A DNA stretch of 64,000 nucleotides from Sisyra terminalis (taxonomy: Eukaryota > Arthropoda > Insecta > Neuroptera > Sisyridae), in NCBI GenBank assembly GCA_958496175.1, contig OY292278.1, positions 50,902,001-50,966,000 of the forward strand, in the 5' to 3' direction. Below, piece by piece: positions 1 to 10,803 of this stretch. Under the pieces are notes generated by a model, which saw only the letters and a program-made list of their open reading frames with translations, did not search any database and was not told the origin of the DNA. The first letter of the stretch is position 1. The number at the start of each line of letters is the position of its first letter. The position numbers were made by a program, and so were the translations under genes.

Positions 1-297
1 GAAACGACTTTCGTTTAACTTTTTTATTGCTTACGACAATTTTTTTACTACCACCCAGTGCAATTGCATTTCTAATGTTTCTAATCTCTGATTTTTTAGC
101 ACAAACGTTGTCATAATTAGAGAGTTTATGGAATGCAAATATGAGAAAATTACAAGTAAGAAAAATATAACTACGTATGAAATAAGAGGGTTGTAAATTG
201 TAATATGAAAAATATTTTCACCACTTACAATTAGCTGATTTTTCGCCACTAGGGTCTCTGAAGTGATTAAATTTTACACAATAACACTTAAGTCTTT

Positions 298-650
298 CAA
301 AATAAAATTTTTTCGCTGACTTTGAACAGTTATACAGTGTATATGGTACAATATATAGAATATATTGCGGTCCAATTTATGTAGTATAATTTAATATAAT
401 AATATGTAAAAATCATACCATAAACACAAATTTGAACGGACGTTCAAACAAAAATATTCGTGACGTATTGCCCAGATACGTATTTCGATTGCCAAGCAAT
501 CTTCATTAGTGGTCATCAAGTAGCTTAGATCACTCCGTAACTGCTTTGTGATAATTCATACTACTGTTCAAATTTATGTTTATGGTATGATTTTTATATA
601 ATATTATATTAAATTATACTACATAAATTGGGTCGCAATGCATTCAATAT
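298..650. mobile_element. Family A palindromic MITE-like element, copy 1
   Basis: The left end reads CAAAATAAAATTTTTTCGCT and leads into CAATATATAGAATATATTGC. The right side carries the inverse: ATTATACTACATAAATTGG near 610-630. The arms also share the core TACGTATTTCGATTGCCAAG. The copy is non-coding and diverged, with no clear target duplication. Other copies are at 13.9, 25.9, 41.3, 47.4, 49.2 and 49.9 kb. The family is identified by mutual similarity only; no transposase is present. Confidence 0.75.
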
Positions 651-652
651 TT

Positions 653-1029
653 GAAAAATATTTAACCCGAAATTTCAAAGAAAAAAAAATACTAAAATTC
701 GTCGAAAAAAAATCTAACATTTAATCGATTTTCACTGAACTTTTCTGGCCATTTTTTTTGGCGAAAATTATTGCATCAAATTGCACCATCGATGATAACT
801 TGTTTTTTCGATTCGATTTTTTTTCATCAACATTTTTTCACAGCACTTTTAATTTCTATGACTCAAAAATTGCGAAAAAATCGATCGAAATCAACATAAT
901 TGGCAAAATGATTGCATTTATTTTTCACAAACAAAACATAATGGCAATGCGTACGGAAATGACCTTATAGTACTAATGCAGAAAGGTGAACCACCTGAGT
1001 AATGCAGGATTAAATGATAAAAAACAAAA
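653..1029. repeat. Partial D-like repeat (about 750-965) in AT-rich DNA
   Basis: Positions 750-965 match 1760-1965 and 45950-46155, sharing TTTTAATTTCTATGACTCAA, AATCAACATAATTGGCAAAA and TGGCAATGCGTACGGAAATG. It is therefore a partial third copy of repeat D lying just upstream of the longer copy. The open frame here is a by-product of the repeat. Nothing else is seen in this stretch. Confidence 0.6.
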
Positions 1030-2612
1030 TAAAGTTATGATTAGAAAAGTACTGAAAAAAGCAGGAACAATCCCAGTAAACATCCAATCTCTGATTAATA
1101 GTAATCTTAGGAGCCAATTGGCCATAAAAACCATAAAATTTTGAGGGACAAAAATAGTTAAAAAAAATTTTTTTTTTATAAATATTTTTTTTACCTACAA
1201 CTCATGAATAAGTGAAATTTTATGAATTTTTGTATGCATTTGGGTTTTAATATGTTCGATGTTCTTATAGGTATGAATCTTAATATGTAAAATAAAATGT
1301 GCATTTAAAAAACGCACTTAATTTAATGAAGCATAAGTAAATGTATTTAATTATATCTGTATTAAAAATTAAAAATGAGGCAATAATACCAACATCAATT
1401 AATTTTGGCAGTTCAATTTGAGAGTACGAAGTTCACCAGATCCTCTAGTTTTAATTAAAAATGTTTCCATGAATCCAAACCACTTACTTTTAGATGAATC
1501 TTGGTCACTAAGACTGCAAATATTCCAATTACTCCAACAAACTTCCACTTCAAAATTGGTTTCCACACATTTTTCTTAAAGTTTTTTTAGACAAATATAA
1601 CTACCGTAAAAGTTGCATTTTTTCAACTAATTATACGAAACGAAAACATCGAACTCATAATGACCTTCATGGCCAATTACCAATTAGCTATAAATGTTAA
1701 AACTTATTTTTCAAACGTATAAGGTAAATAAAATTGTATTACAAGTCAATCATATAGACACACGAAAAATGCATCGAGTTGCATCACTGATAAAACTTGT
1801 TTTTCCGATTCGATTTTTTTTTCATCAACAAATATTCACTACACTTTTAATTTCTATGACTCAAAAACAGCGAAAAAATTGATCGAAATCAACATAATTG
1901 GCAAAATGATTGCACTTTTTTTCACAAACAAAACATAATGGCAATTCATACGGAAATGACCTTCATGTCTGACATACGATTTCGGCATTTGATGAATTTT
2001 TCATGAAAACTCGGAAAATTGCACGGAAAACTATGTAAAGTGAAAGTTAATATTATCAATAATGTTTTCCACGTTACAAAAAAGTTAAAATCGATCGATT
2101 TTTTACAAATTTTCGCGAATTTTCTACGCAAAATTTGACACAGCTCATCGCATTTGCGATTAATTTCACTACTGTTCATCAGCTGTTTTTTTTCTCCAAT
2201 CATGAAGAAATCAATTGGCAATAAATAGTGACAAATAAAAGTCACTAAAAATTTATCGAATCTACGAAAATTCCAAAGCGCGAAATTTCAATCAATTTGA
2301 ATTATGATTTGTTTTTTTTTTGTGATTTTTAAGAAAATAATTTGATTCTTAATGACAAATTTATCAATTATTTCGATTTATTTATTTATCTAATGAAATT
2401 CTTCTAATAGTTTAAGCCTCATTGAAGTATGCATTAAGCCTTTTAAAACAGCTGAACACTAATGAAATATTTTTTGTATTTCTTCCCTTAAAAGGGGGGG
2501 TGAAACAAAAGATGAATGAAAATTGTCACCATAATTTATCATTTTTGAAGATTAAAATACCAAAATTGAAGCTTAGCTATTTATAGATTAAATCTACTTA
2601 AAGCTGTAGTGA
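1030..2612. repeat. Dispersed repeat D, copy 1 (about 1.6 kb)
   Basis: This block is repeated at 45283-46822 in the same orientation; both start AAAGTTATGATTAGAAAAGT and end near AATCTACTTAAA. Copy 1 is followed within 50 bases by the right half of a family B hairpin, while copy 2 is preceded by the left half of one. D may therefore be cargo between two B arms. A minus-strand frame (1946-2245) shares about 30 codons, including NRKCDELCQILRRKF, with copy 2, where it stops early. No protein family was recognised. Confidence 0.75.
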
Positions 2613-2657
2613 TAGTTAATACAATAATAGTATTATAATAATAGTATTATAATATTG

Positions 2658-2860
2658 TCACCAACGTGAGCTATAAAATTCCAAAGTGCAAGAGAATATT
2701 GTTTCCATGTTATTTAAATGGAAAATCAAAATTTGCGATGTGACTCCTCTTAATACTTATTATTAAGAGCTTAAACTTTCACCGGATTTTTTTTTGTCAT
2801 TTCCATCAATATTTTCGATATAATTAAGAAAAAAAGATCATCATTTTTTTTTAATCAGTC
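2658..2860 (-). mobile_element. Family B hairpin element, right half only
   Basis: It runs from TTGTCACCAACGTGAGCTAT to the terminal AATCAGTC followed by TA at 2861-2862. It matches the right arm of the full copy at 9927-10801. The left arm and loop are absent, and repeat D lies immediately upstream. Confidence 0.8.
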
Positions 2861-2862
2861 TA

Positions 2863-5022
2863 CAGCATATACTTCTTAATCTAATGTTTTTCAGAAAATT
2901 CATAACAGGTAAAACATAAAAAAATATTTTTTTTTTAATGCAAAGGACTACTTTTAATATTTGGATCTTAATGAACTTCCGTTAGTCTTATTCTGTTTAA
3001 AAAAATCAAAGTACTGATGATGACCTCAAAAAATCTTTCCTATTTTTGCGAGTTTTATAGCATTAAGTTCGACTATTTTAAAATCACTAATAAATCTGCA
3101 AAATTGGTTTTTTAGCGCAGTGTTTTAATATGTAATTTCCGCATCAAACAAATCACGATATCACGATGCAACTGCCAAAATGAACATTGAATTTACAATG
3201 CATTTGCAATGTTTTTTTTTTTTTTTAATTTCAAACGCCTACATAATATGTATCTACCCCTACAAATTGAGTCAAATTTTTATTTGCACAAACAATCACT
3301 GCAACAATCAATATTACATCATCCACCATAATAACCAGGCAACCTGAGAAGAGATACATGAAAACGTGTGCTTTACATTTACGTAGATATTATTTCAGTC
3401 AATACAACAATTTGTTTGTGCATTGATTTCGACGTTAATTAAAATTTTAATTCCCAACAAGTATCAGTAGCTTTGAAGAGATTCTCTCTCTTTCCCTCTC
3501 AATGTTTTTGTTTGTTCTTTTTTTCTGTTTGAAATAAAATTATTATCAAATACTTTCCAAATATTGTATCTATGTATTTTTTAATTCAATTCCAAGAAAT
3601 CGCTGCATTTGTGTGTTATATATCTCTCATTAATTTGTGAAATATAACAGCGCAGAGAAATGAATGGGACATGAGAATTTTTTTGATAAATATTTGTACA
3701 AATATGAACGTTGAACATGCAATCAAAAAGATTGAATTCATTTTATTATTCATATTTATATATGGTTTTTTTTCGGTGAAAGTTAATTACTTTCCTAAAT
3801 TAAAACAACATTTATAAGGCCAATTCTGTGATATTTTGTTTACTGAAAAGAATTCAAATAGGAATTGATTTAAGAGATCTTTTCAAATTCTACGTAATTA
3901 TTAAAAGATTTTTTCTCAATTTCTTAATGTAATGCAGTTGCACATGCTTTCATCGCTAACCTGATTATAATTTCTTGCATTTTAATTATGTAAAAATTGT
4001 GCTATTTTACCAAATTTATATCAAACTTGTATAGATACTCCTAACCATTTTACAAAATGTTCATATAGAAAAGTAAAAAAAATTTTTTTTTGCAAAAAAA
4101 AAAGCACATTGAAGTTAAAGTTAAAGATTCTATGATAATTGGTGTTTTTTTCTACAAAAAAAAATGAAAATTCTTACAAGTAATAAAATGTTATATCCCC
4201 AAATTCTTGCATCAAAAAAACAACTTATACAGGTAAAGCATTCACCTCGTTGAAAATTTGCATCTACAAAAAATTTAATTCTTGTTATATTGAAAAGGAA
4301 TTATGTCATTAAAAAAAAGATTTATTCAATAATTTTTCTGATACTACATCGAAATCGTCGAAGAACTCATACCTAACAGATCAATTTGGAATTGGTATTT
4401 AGCAAAGACCTCTTTTATCAGGATACAAAGAAGGGAAAAGAGTTTTAAAGTGTTAAAAATATTTAAAAATAAAATTAACGCCTTAAACATGAAATAGATT
4501 AAATTACAACCCCGAATTCCAACCCCTACTACAAACATAGCGTCTCAAAGCTTTTTGGTTGGTAAAGCAACAAAAATTCGTCCTAGTATTCCATATTTTT
4601 TTATTTTTTTTGAAATCTATTTATTTATTTAAAAATCAAAGCCAAATAATAAAAATATATTTCCCGAAAACTTGGTTCGGACTATGGGAGGCTGTGGTTA
4701 TTGTTCAGTAGCGATCCAAGACTATCTCTGATCAGTTTGCTAGAACCATAGAGTTCATATACTGTAGTAACCAGCTAATTCCAAATTGAGAAAAACCAGC
4801 AATTCAAGCAGTGGCGTAGCACCTGATTTTGCCACTCGAGGCCTGTCTGAAATTTGCCGCCCCCAAATTTGCTATTAGTCAAGAAAATTGGTAAAAATTA
4901 AAATTAACTTTAAATAACTTAACTTTTTGTGCTTTTCTTAAAGTAATTTTCTTTATGAAATTATCAATGTCAATATGCCGCCTTATTTTTTTATTTTACA
5001 AAAGATGTGTGTATTTGTTATA
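2863..5022. other. AT-rich unique stretch with one hAT-like end
   Basis: No coding region was recognised. CAGTGGCGTAGC at 4809-4820, followed by a GCCGCCCCC segment, resembles a common hAT-type terminal sequence, but no matching opposite end was seen. The rest is AT-rich DNA with poly-A and poly-T runs. Confidence 0.4.
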
Positions 5023-6013
5023 TCTATACTAATATATAAAATTCTTACGTCTGTCTGTACATTTCGATTTTGAACCCAACTTTAGGGTAAATATTTGTTT
5101 CAAGAGGCCCTTATTTCAAATTTAACATTTTTAAAATTTTTGTCTGTCTGTCTGTGTGTGTGTCCCGATTTAACTAAAAAACGGAACAACCGAATTTAAT
5201 GAAATATGGTATTAGGATACAACTTAATTTCCCACAGACTATAGGCTACTTATCATTCCAAAAAAAATAATAAGGGAAGGTATTCCCTAGGGATGAAAAT
5301 AGAAACTTTACTTTAGACAGGTGAGTTATATATTATTGGAAAGGTAATTTAAAGTTAGAAAATAATCTGTAAAAATATTTTTAGTTGAACTGACAGAAAG
5401 CACAGTTAATTCAATTTAAAGTTTAAAAAATTGCCTCTTTGAAAGATAAACCTTTATATATATAACACAGTTGATGTTATTAGTGCAATGGCTTAATCTA
5501 ACATTCTGATGCTTCTAATTATAAAGACGTGGGTTCGAACTTTACAGTTAACTTTTTTTTTTATTTTTTTTTTTTACAAAATTGTTGTAAATAGACCCTT
5601 AGAGTTGTTCAATAAGGAAATATTAACGAAAAAAAGTAATAGTAGTAGTAGCAATAATAATAATAGCAATAAAACTTAAAGTAAATATGTTTTTAAGACC
5701 GTGCATACATAAAATCCTGTATTTATATATCCTCTCTGACTGATGAAATTTTAATATTCGATGTATTCCTTTTAAGAAATAGACATCTAATAAGAATTTT
5801 TTTTTGAAAATTATTTGATCATTACATGCAAATATTTTATTCTAAGCAAAAATTTATTAAATGTGTCCTTTTTAAAGGTGACAAAATATTGTTTTCAAGT
5901 GATTACGTTTTTCATAAAAGAAATAAGAAAAATAAAATTTTTAAATAGCAAATCTAAAAAGAAAATACAATCTACACCTGCGTTACGCAGACGAAGTTGC
6001 GGGGATCAGCTAG
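5023..6013 (+). mobile_element. Non-autonomous Helitron-like element, copy 1 (full length)
   Basis: The 5' end is TCTATACTAATATATAAAAT after an A (5022), and the 3' end is GGGGATCAGCTAG before a T (6014). That fits Helitron insertion between A and T with a 5'-TC and a 3'-CTAG. A perfect short hairpin, CTGCG TTA CGCAG, lies at 5978-5990 near the 3' end. Internally there are TCTG/TG microsatellites (about 5142-5162) and a tRNA-like module. There is no Rep/helicase frame, so it would depend on an autonomous partner. Related copies are at 32.1, 52.6 and 56.4 kb. Confidence 0.85.
5465..5550 (+). other. tRNA-like module inside Helitron copy 1
   Basis: TAGTGCAATGG at 5481-5491 resembles a pol III A box, and GGTTCGAAC at 5532-5540 matches the B-box core. 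The spacing is slightly longer than in a normal tRNA. The Helitron copy near 53.1 kb keeps both boxes, in a better form; the 32.1-kb copy has lost the B box. It is read as a captured tRNA-derived or SINE-like sequence, not a working tRNA gene, because no convincing acceptor stem was found. Confidence 0.5.
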
Positions 6014-7048
6014 TTTGATATAAATTAAGGAATTTATGGTTCCGATTCCTTATTATAAATATTTAAGCTTTGACTTCGCCTCTAAATCTCTTTGATCCAA
6101 AAATTCAAGTACTGACCTCAACTTTGACTTATTTTTTCTGAATAACTTATCAGGTAAAGAAATAACAATTTTGAGGAACAAAAATCGGAAATTCGAAAGC
6201 TTTTCATGAAATTCAAAGCGAAAATACACTCAATGATTTCTATCGTAAGGTTTTGTAGTACAAAATTCATTATTTTGTCATCCTCTCAATTTTAATTGGA
6301 ATCTCTAGGTATTCAATTTGAAGTAAATACGATATTTGAACGAAAAAAAAGAAAAACGGTGTCGTCGTTTAGTGAAACGAAAACGTGATAAAAGTGTCTA
6401 TGATAGTTAACGGGAAATGAAGGAAAATCAAGATATCCCTCTGTGCAACTATTTTGCTTTTATTTTGGGTTCAGTGCAATTTCACGAATGTGCTCTCCAA
6501 CTTTCCATTTTCCCATTTTCCGTTTTGCTTTTCCGCTATTGATGCGATGCTGCCGCGATCTTTGCACCTTGTTCCCAAAGTGCATTTCTTCACCCACGAA
6601 CAAGAAGTGTAAGTCGGTGGTACTTGAAAACGTAAAGTTTTTATCGCCCATTTCTATAACGTTTTGTATGGTACACTATTGTTATCAGTTTATATTCGTC
6701 TCGAAAAGATGAAACCAACCAGCATCTCTCTCTCTGTATCTGCGATAATATAATGTCTGTCTATTCGTGCAAGTGGAAATTGAGGTATTTATCGGATATG
6801 TTGGCGGTGTTAAAGCATATTATAAGCCATCTGTTCCAATCGGAACAAATCGAAAAAAAAAAAAAGCGACCAATGTGCATTGCGATATTAAAACGTTCTT
6901 CTCGATTCAATTCAATTCTACTATCGTATTACGTGCAAGTATTTTTTTTTTTCATTAATAAAATAAAAATTCCCCAACTTCTATAGTAATCCCAGCAAAA
7001 ATCACTATTCTCATACATTTTCATATCCTTTGACTATATGTAGTAATG
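6014..7048. other. Unique stretch without recognised gene
   Basis: This is a less repetitive region with mixed composition around 6360-6640. Overlapping open frames on both strands at 6443-6712 show no recognisable domain and no splice context, and are not called as genes. A short TC run lies near 6726. Confidence 0.4.
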
Positions 7049-8198
7049 TTAAGGGGGTATTCTAGTGTAGAGACATGAATTTCGCCCGATTTTTGAAGCG
7101 CTGTATAAAGCAAACAAAAAATATTTTTACAATCAATTTTTTTATCATTTGTTTATTGATTTTTTGTTCACACATAAAAAAATAAAAAAAAAAATTAAAA
7201 TTAACAAAGTTACAAGCAGTCAAAGTGGGGGGTCTAAATAACAAAGAGGGTGTCCTGGCGTGCATCCTACCAACCCTCCTGATGATCTGAAAAACAAAAA
7301 CCAGACGGATTCTTAATTATTATAGATGTCGCTATCGTTTCACTCTTGGATAAGTTAAGAAAAAAAACTTTTTTACAAAATGGCGGCAGCTTGAAAAAAA
7401 AATTTTTTGTTGCGAATTTTTTAAAAATACTAAATGAGAAGTTATATTTTTGGGCAAGGACCACACGATGAAGAGATGTATAAAGAACATCTTCTCTAAA
7501 TTTCAAGTAAATCGGGTTATTAGAACTCGATATATTCTTACCGCCAGCTCTATTAAATAATATATTTAATATATTCTTTATCACTTTTAATTCAAATCAC
7601 ACTAATAATCGCTTTGGTCTAACGGAAATTCACAATTGAATTTCCATACAAAAGTCTCTAGTGTTTTAAACTGAGCGCCTTATATACCGGCAACCCAACA
7701 TTCCAGAATGATCTCCAATGTTCGAGAACATTCCACGTGGGTAGGAGAGAGATAGAAGTCACTCAGCCAATCGCGTGCCGGCATGGCACAGAGAGAGAGA
7801 GAGAGACTTTGTCCTTTTCTGTTACAATATTTTTTATTTCCTAGTCATTGGTGCTGCTAGGGATATATTCTATGAAAGTATAACAATTTATTATTCGAAC
7901 TCCATTTAATTGTTCTCCAATTTTACAGTATTGGACTTAATTTAAATTTTATGCACCAATAGAATTCCACCTTCTATTCTAAACTATGACAATAAGTGAT
8001 TATTGTCATTTAAATGATTGTTTTGACAAGTATGAATTTACTATAATTCATACGTCACTAAAACGGCTATAAATACGAAAATAATTCGAATTTGAAAAAA
8101 TCCTTTTTGGGAGACATTTTTGAATATCTAAACTATCGAATAATGAAAAAAAAAATTTTTCGATTTTTTCGAATTTCTAGACTAGAACACCTCCTTAA
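7049..8198. mobile_element. TTAA-flanked transposon-like element carrying a heat-shock-type promoter
   Basis: The left end is TTAA then GGGGGTATTCTAGTGTAGA; the right end read inward is TTAA then GGAGGTGTTCTAGTCTAGA. These are imperfect inverted repeats of about 20-24 bp with TTAA on both sides (7049-7052 and 8195-8198). TTAA duplication is typical of piggyBac and Kolobok elements. No transposase frame is present in the 1.15 kb. The inner part holds a complete heat-shock-like promoter on the minus strand (about 7600-7870). Confidence 0.65.
7600..7967 (-). promoter_or_regulatory. Heat-shock-type promoter repeat, copy 1
   Basis: Read on the minus strand, it has a GA/CT run (7789-7806), a CCAAT box (CCAAT on the plus strand at 7767-7771), a heat-shock element array at 7696-7735, and a TATA box (TATATAAGG on the minus strand, 7678-7686). 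The array has 5-bp units in alternating orientation; on the plus strand it includes TTCca GAAtg and TTCga GAAca TTCca. A leader of about 65 nt follows, ending in a stretch shared with copy 2. No heat-shock protein reading frame follows. Similarity to copy 2 continues well upstream, to about 7967. Confidence 0.75.
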
Positions 8199-8813
8199 CA
8201 GATTCATTATTTTCAAGAGAGACAAAGATAGATGAAATAACTAGCATAGACGATGGATAATGATGCAAGTGAAGAGGATGAGAGCTGATGAGAGAACATA
8301 GAGGTCGAGGAGAGCTTATTTATTTTGCCACCATACCTATTTGAGTAAATGCTGAAATACGCACGTGCTAAAAAGCTCTCCGCCAAAGCTCGCCTCGTTG
8401 GTATATATGCCTGCGTATCATCACCACACAAACGTGTCTCACCCCGCACTCCCCTCATCCACCTGTACTAGGAAAAACTTGCTACCCGCCACCCCCACCC
8501 CCTAATTGGTTGTAATTTAGACTCACCGACATGCTAAATTAAACGTACCATGTCCATTACATTTTGTTTTTCTTCTCGCCTTTTTTAACTTTTTTATTTC
8601 ATATCCTTATTTAGAGCCACAAAAAAAAAACAAGTTACAATTCAGCAGTTGCGTTTTGCGTTAGCTTTCATTAAGCACAGACTGTTAATTTAGAAAAAAT
8701 ACGACAGCTTTTCCACCTGTCCTATTTGTTCCAAATAATTTTTTTAATTTCATTATTTCGTAATTATTATTTTAATTTGAATAAATTTTGATTTGTGCGA
8801 ACCCTTCTTCTTC

Positions 8814-8882
<69 letters not shown>

Positions 8883-9212
8883 TGAAGACGATTAATTTAT
8901 TAGGTATTAAGCAAATAGTTATTGTGGCATCCAACAGGGATTATTTGTTCAACAGAAATTGCTTTTAGCTTAATGAAAGGTTGAGAGTTTAGATAAACAG
9001 AGAAAATTTATACTTTCTTCAAATAACTTGAACAAACATATAACAAATTTTGTTCTTTTCCTTATAAAATGTTATAAAATGATCAAAATTTACCAAATCT
9101 CTGAAATTTGTTTTTCGAAAATTGGTTTCAATCTTCCAAAATTCTTGCAACTAAAAATTGCCCACATTTCTGTATAAATATAACTTTAATCTTGGCATCA
9201 ACAAGTGTGCAT
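8199..9212. other. Unique stretch with AT microsatellite and C-rich tract
   Basis: 8484-8503 is a C-rich tract with three C runs on the plus strand, next to ATTGG. 8813-8879 is an almost pure AT dinucleotide array. The minus-strand frame at 8213-8458 shows no recognisable domain. Confidence 0.5.
8813..8879. repeat. (AT)n microsatellite
   Basis: A near-perfect AT dinucleotide run of more than 60 bases, with one ATAAAT interruption at the start. Confidence 0.95.
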
Positions 9213-9214
9213 TA

Positions 9215-9285
9215 GACTGATTCAAAAAAAAATGATTATTTTTTTTTCTTAATTATATCAAAAATATTGTTGGAAATAAGAAAAA
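9215..9285 (+). mobile_element. Family B terminal fragment
   Basis: TA at 9213-9214 is followed by GACTGATTCAAAAAAAAATG and by TTAATTATATCAAAAATATT, the outer 70 bases of family B. Similarity then stops. Confidence 0.7.
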
Positions 9286-9924
9286 AAACTAAATTTTAGC
9301 ACCAAAACTACGATAAAAATTGGAATTAATAAATTTGGCAACAATTGACGCAATTGTGGCATATTAGAAGGATAAAATCACATGGTAATTATTCAGTAGT
9401 TAACTTGTTGGAAAAAAATTAAAAAAAAAAAAATATTCAATAAATATAAAAATTGTCATACATCGGTAATTCCCCTGGATGTAATCCCGTAAAAATTACT
9501 AGTGTTGAGTACTGAAAAAAACGGATAATTATGTATGATGAGAATTGCAACGCAACCACTTGTACTAAACAAAATTAAATAATTTTCAAATAAATAAATA
9601 AAAATTGGCTCTTATGCATATGTAATTCCCCTGGACTTAGTCCCCTCGAAAACTTCTAGTAATGAATATGTAGTATCAATAAAAGTTTTCTTTGCTCAAA
9701 AATTTTTAAAATTTAAAGTCACTAACGGTAAATTTTAAGTTAGTGTTCCACAAAAAAAAATCTTATCAACTAACCAAAAAATCAACATGAAAATGCAAAC
9801 ACTTACGGAAAATTAATCTTCCAAGAATTTTGTACAATATTTGATCTACGCACCTGAACAAAAAAATATTCAATTTTAAAACTATTCACGTTGTAAGTTC
9901 CTTAATTATATGGATACTGTTTAG
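9286..9924. other. AT-rich stretch with degenerate short repeats
   Basis: Two similar segments around 9470-9530 and 9620-9670 share GTAATTCCCCTGGA. The junction 9853/9854 read on the minus strand gives TTTTTTTGTTCAG then GTGCGT, a weak version of the splice-site juxtapositions at 20283 and 52456. No gene is seen. Confidence 0.4.
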
Positions 9925-9926
9925 TA

Positions 9927-10801
9927 GACTGATTCAAAAAAATGATGAAGTTTTTTTTTCTTAATTATATCGAAATAATTGTTGGGGATGACAAAAAAAA
10001 ATCCTGTGAAAGTTTGAGCTCTTAATATTAAATATTAAAAGGTGCCGCATCGCAAATTTCGATTTTCCATTTAAATAACATGGGAACAATATTCTCTTGC
10101 ACTTTAGAACTTTATAGCTCACGTTGGTGACAATATTTCGGAATGACCAAGGTATATTCTTATAGACAATTGAACGATCTACAAAAAAGGTTTACAACAA
10201 GTTTTTGATATATTTATTCCTTCAAAAGTTATTTGAGGTCAAAGTTAAACGAAAGAGAAATTTTAAAATTTTTTCAAATTTTTGATGCAACCATCAAAAT
10301 TTTATGAGAAAATTCAGTTTAATGCAAATAACTTAGGACCTGTGAAAAATATCAAAAACTTTTATAGGGATAAGTTATAGAAAAAAAGTACTGTACAAAA
10401 AATGTCCTTTAAAATTTTCTCATTAAAATGGGAATGGTTGCGTCAAAAAATTGAAAAAATATTAAAATTTCTATTTAGTTCAACTTTGACCTCGAATAAC
10501 TTTTGAAGGAAGAAATATATCAAAAACTTGTACAAAGACCTTTTTGTAGATCGTTCAATTTTCTACAAGAATATACATTGGTCATTCCGAAATATTGTCA
10601 CTAACGTGAACTATAAAATTCCAAAGTACAAGAGAATATTGTTCCCATGTTATTTAAATGGAAAATCGAAATTTGCGATGCGGCATCTCTTAATATATCA
10701 ATATTAAAAGCTTAAACTTTCAGAGGATTTTTTTATTATCATTCCCAACAATATTTTCGATATAATTAAGAAAAAAAATCATCATTTTTTTTGAATCAGT
10801 C
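9927..10801. mobile_element. Family B long hairpin element, full-length reference copy
   Basis: This is an 875-bp element with TA at both edges (9925-9926 and 10802-10803). The terminal inverted repeat starts GACTGATTCAAAAAAA and the arms extend through most of the length. Module order in each arm: T-rich end; AAAATATTGTTGG-type box; AGCTCTTAATATTAA-type motif; TTTAAATAACATGGGAACAA; AACGATCTACAAAAAAGGT; a GAGGTCAAAGTT box; then a loop with ACTTAGGACCTGTGAAAAAT. The TA edges and hairpin form fit a Tc1/mariner-type MITE; no transposase is present. Confidence 0.85.
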
Positions 10802-10803
10802 TA

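Noticed and set aside
1946..2245. Minus-strand 99-codon frame as a host gene
   Set aside because: It lies in repeat D, and the second copy has an early stop, so there is no sign of coding constraint across copies.
5318..5330. CAG/GTGAGTT as a plus-strand recursive splice site
   Set aside because: It is part of the Helitron sequence repeated in other copies, where it is not kept, and the pyrimidine tract is weak.
5465..5550. Functional tRNA gene
   Set aside because: Internal promoter boxes are present, but a 7-bp acceptor stem and a normal anticodon arm could not be formed; it belongs to a repeated element.
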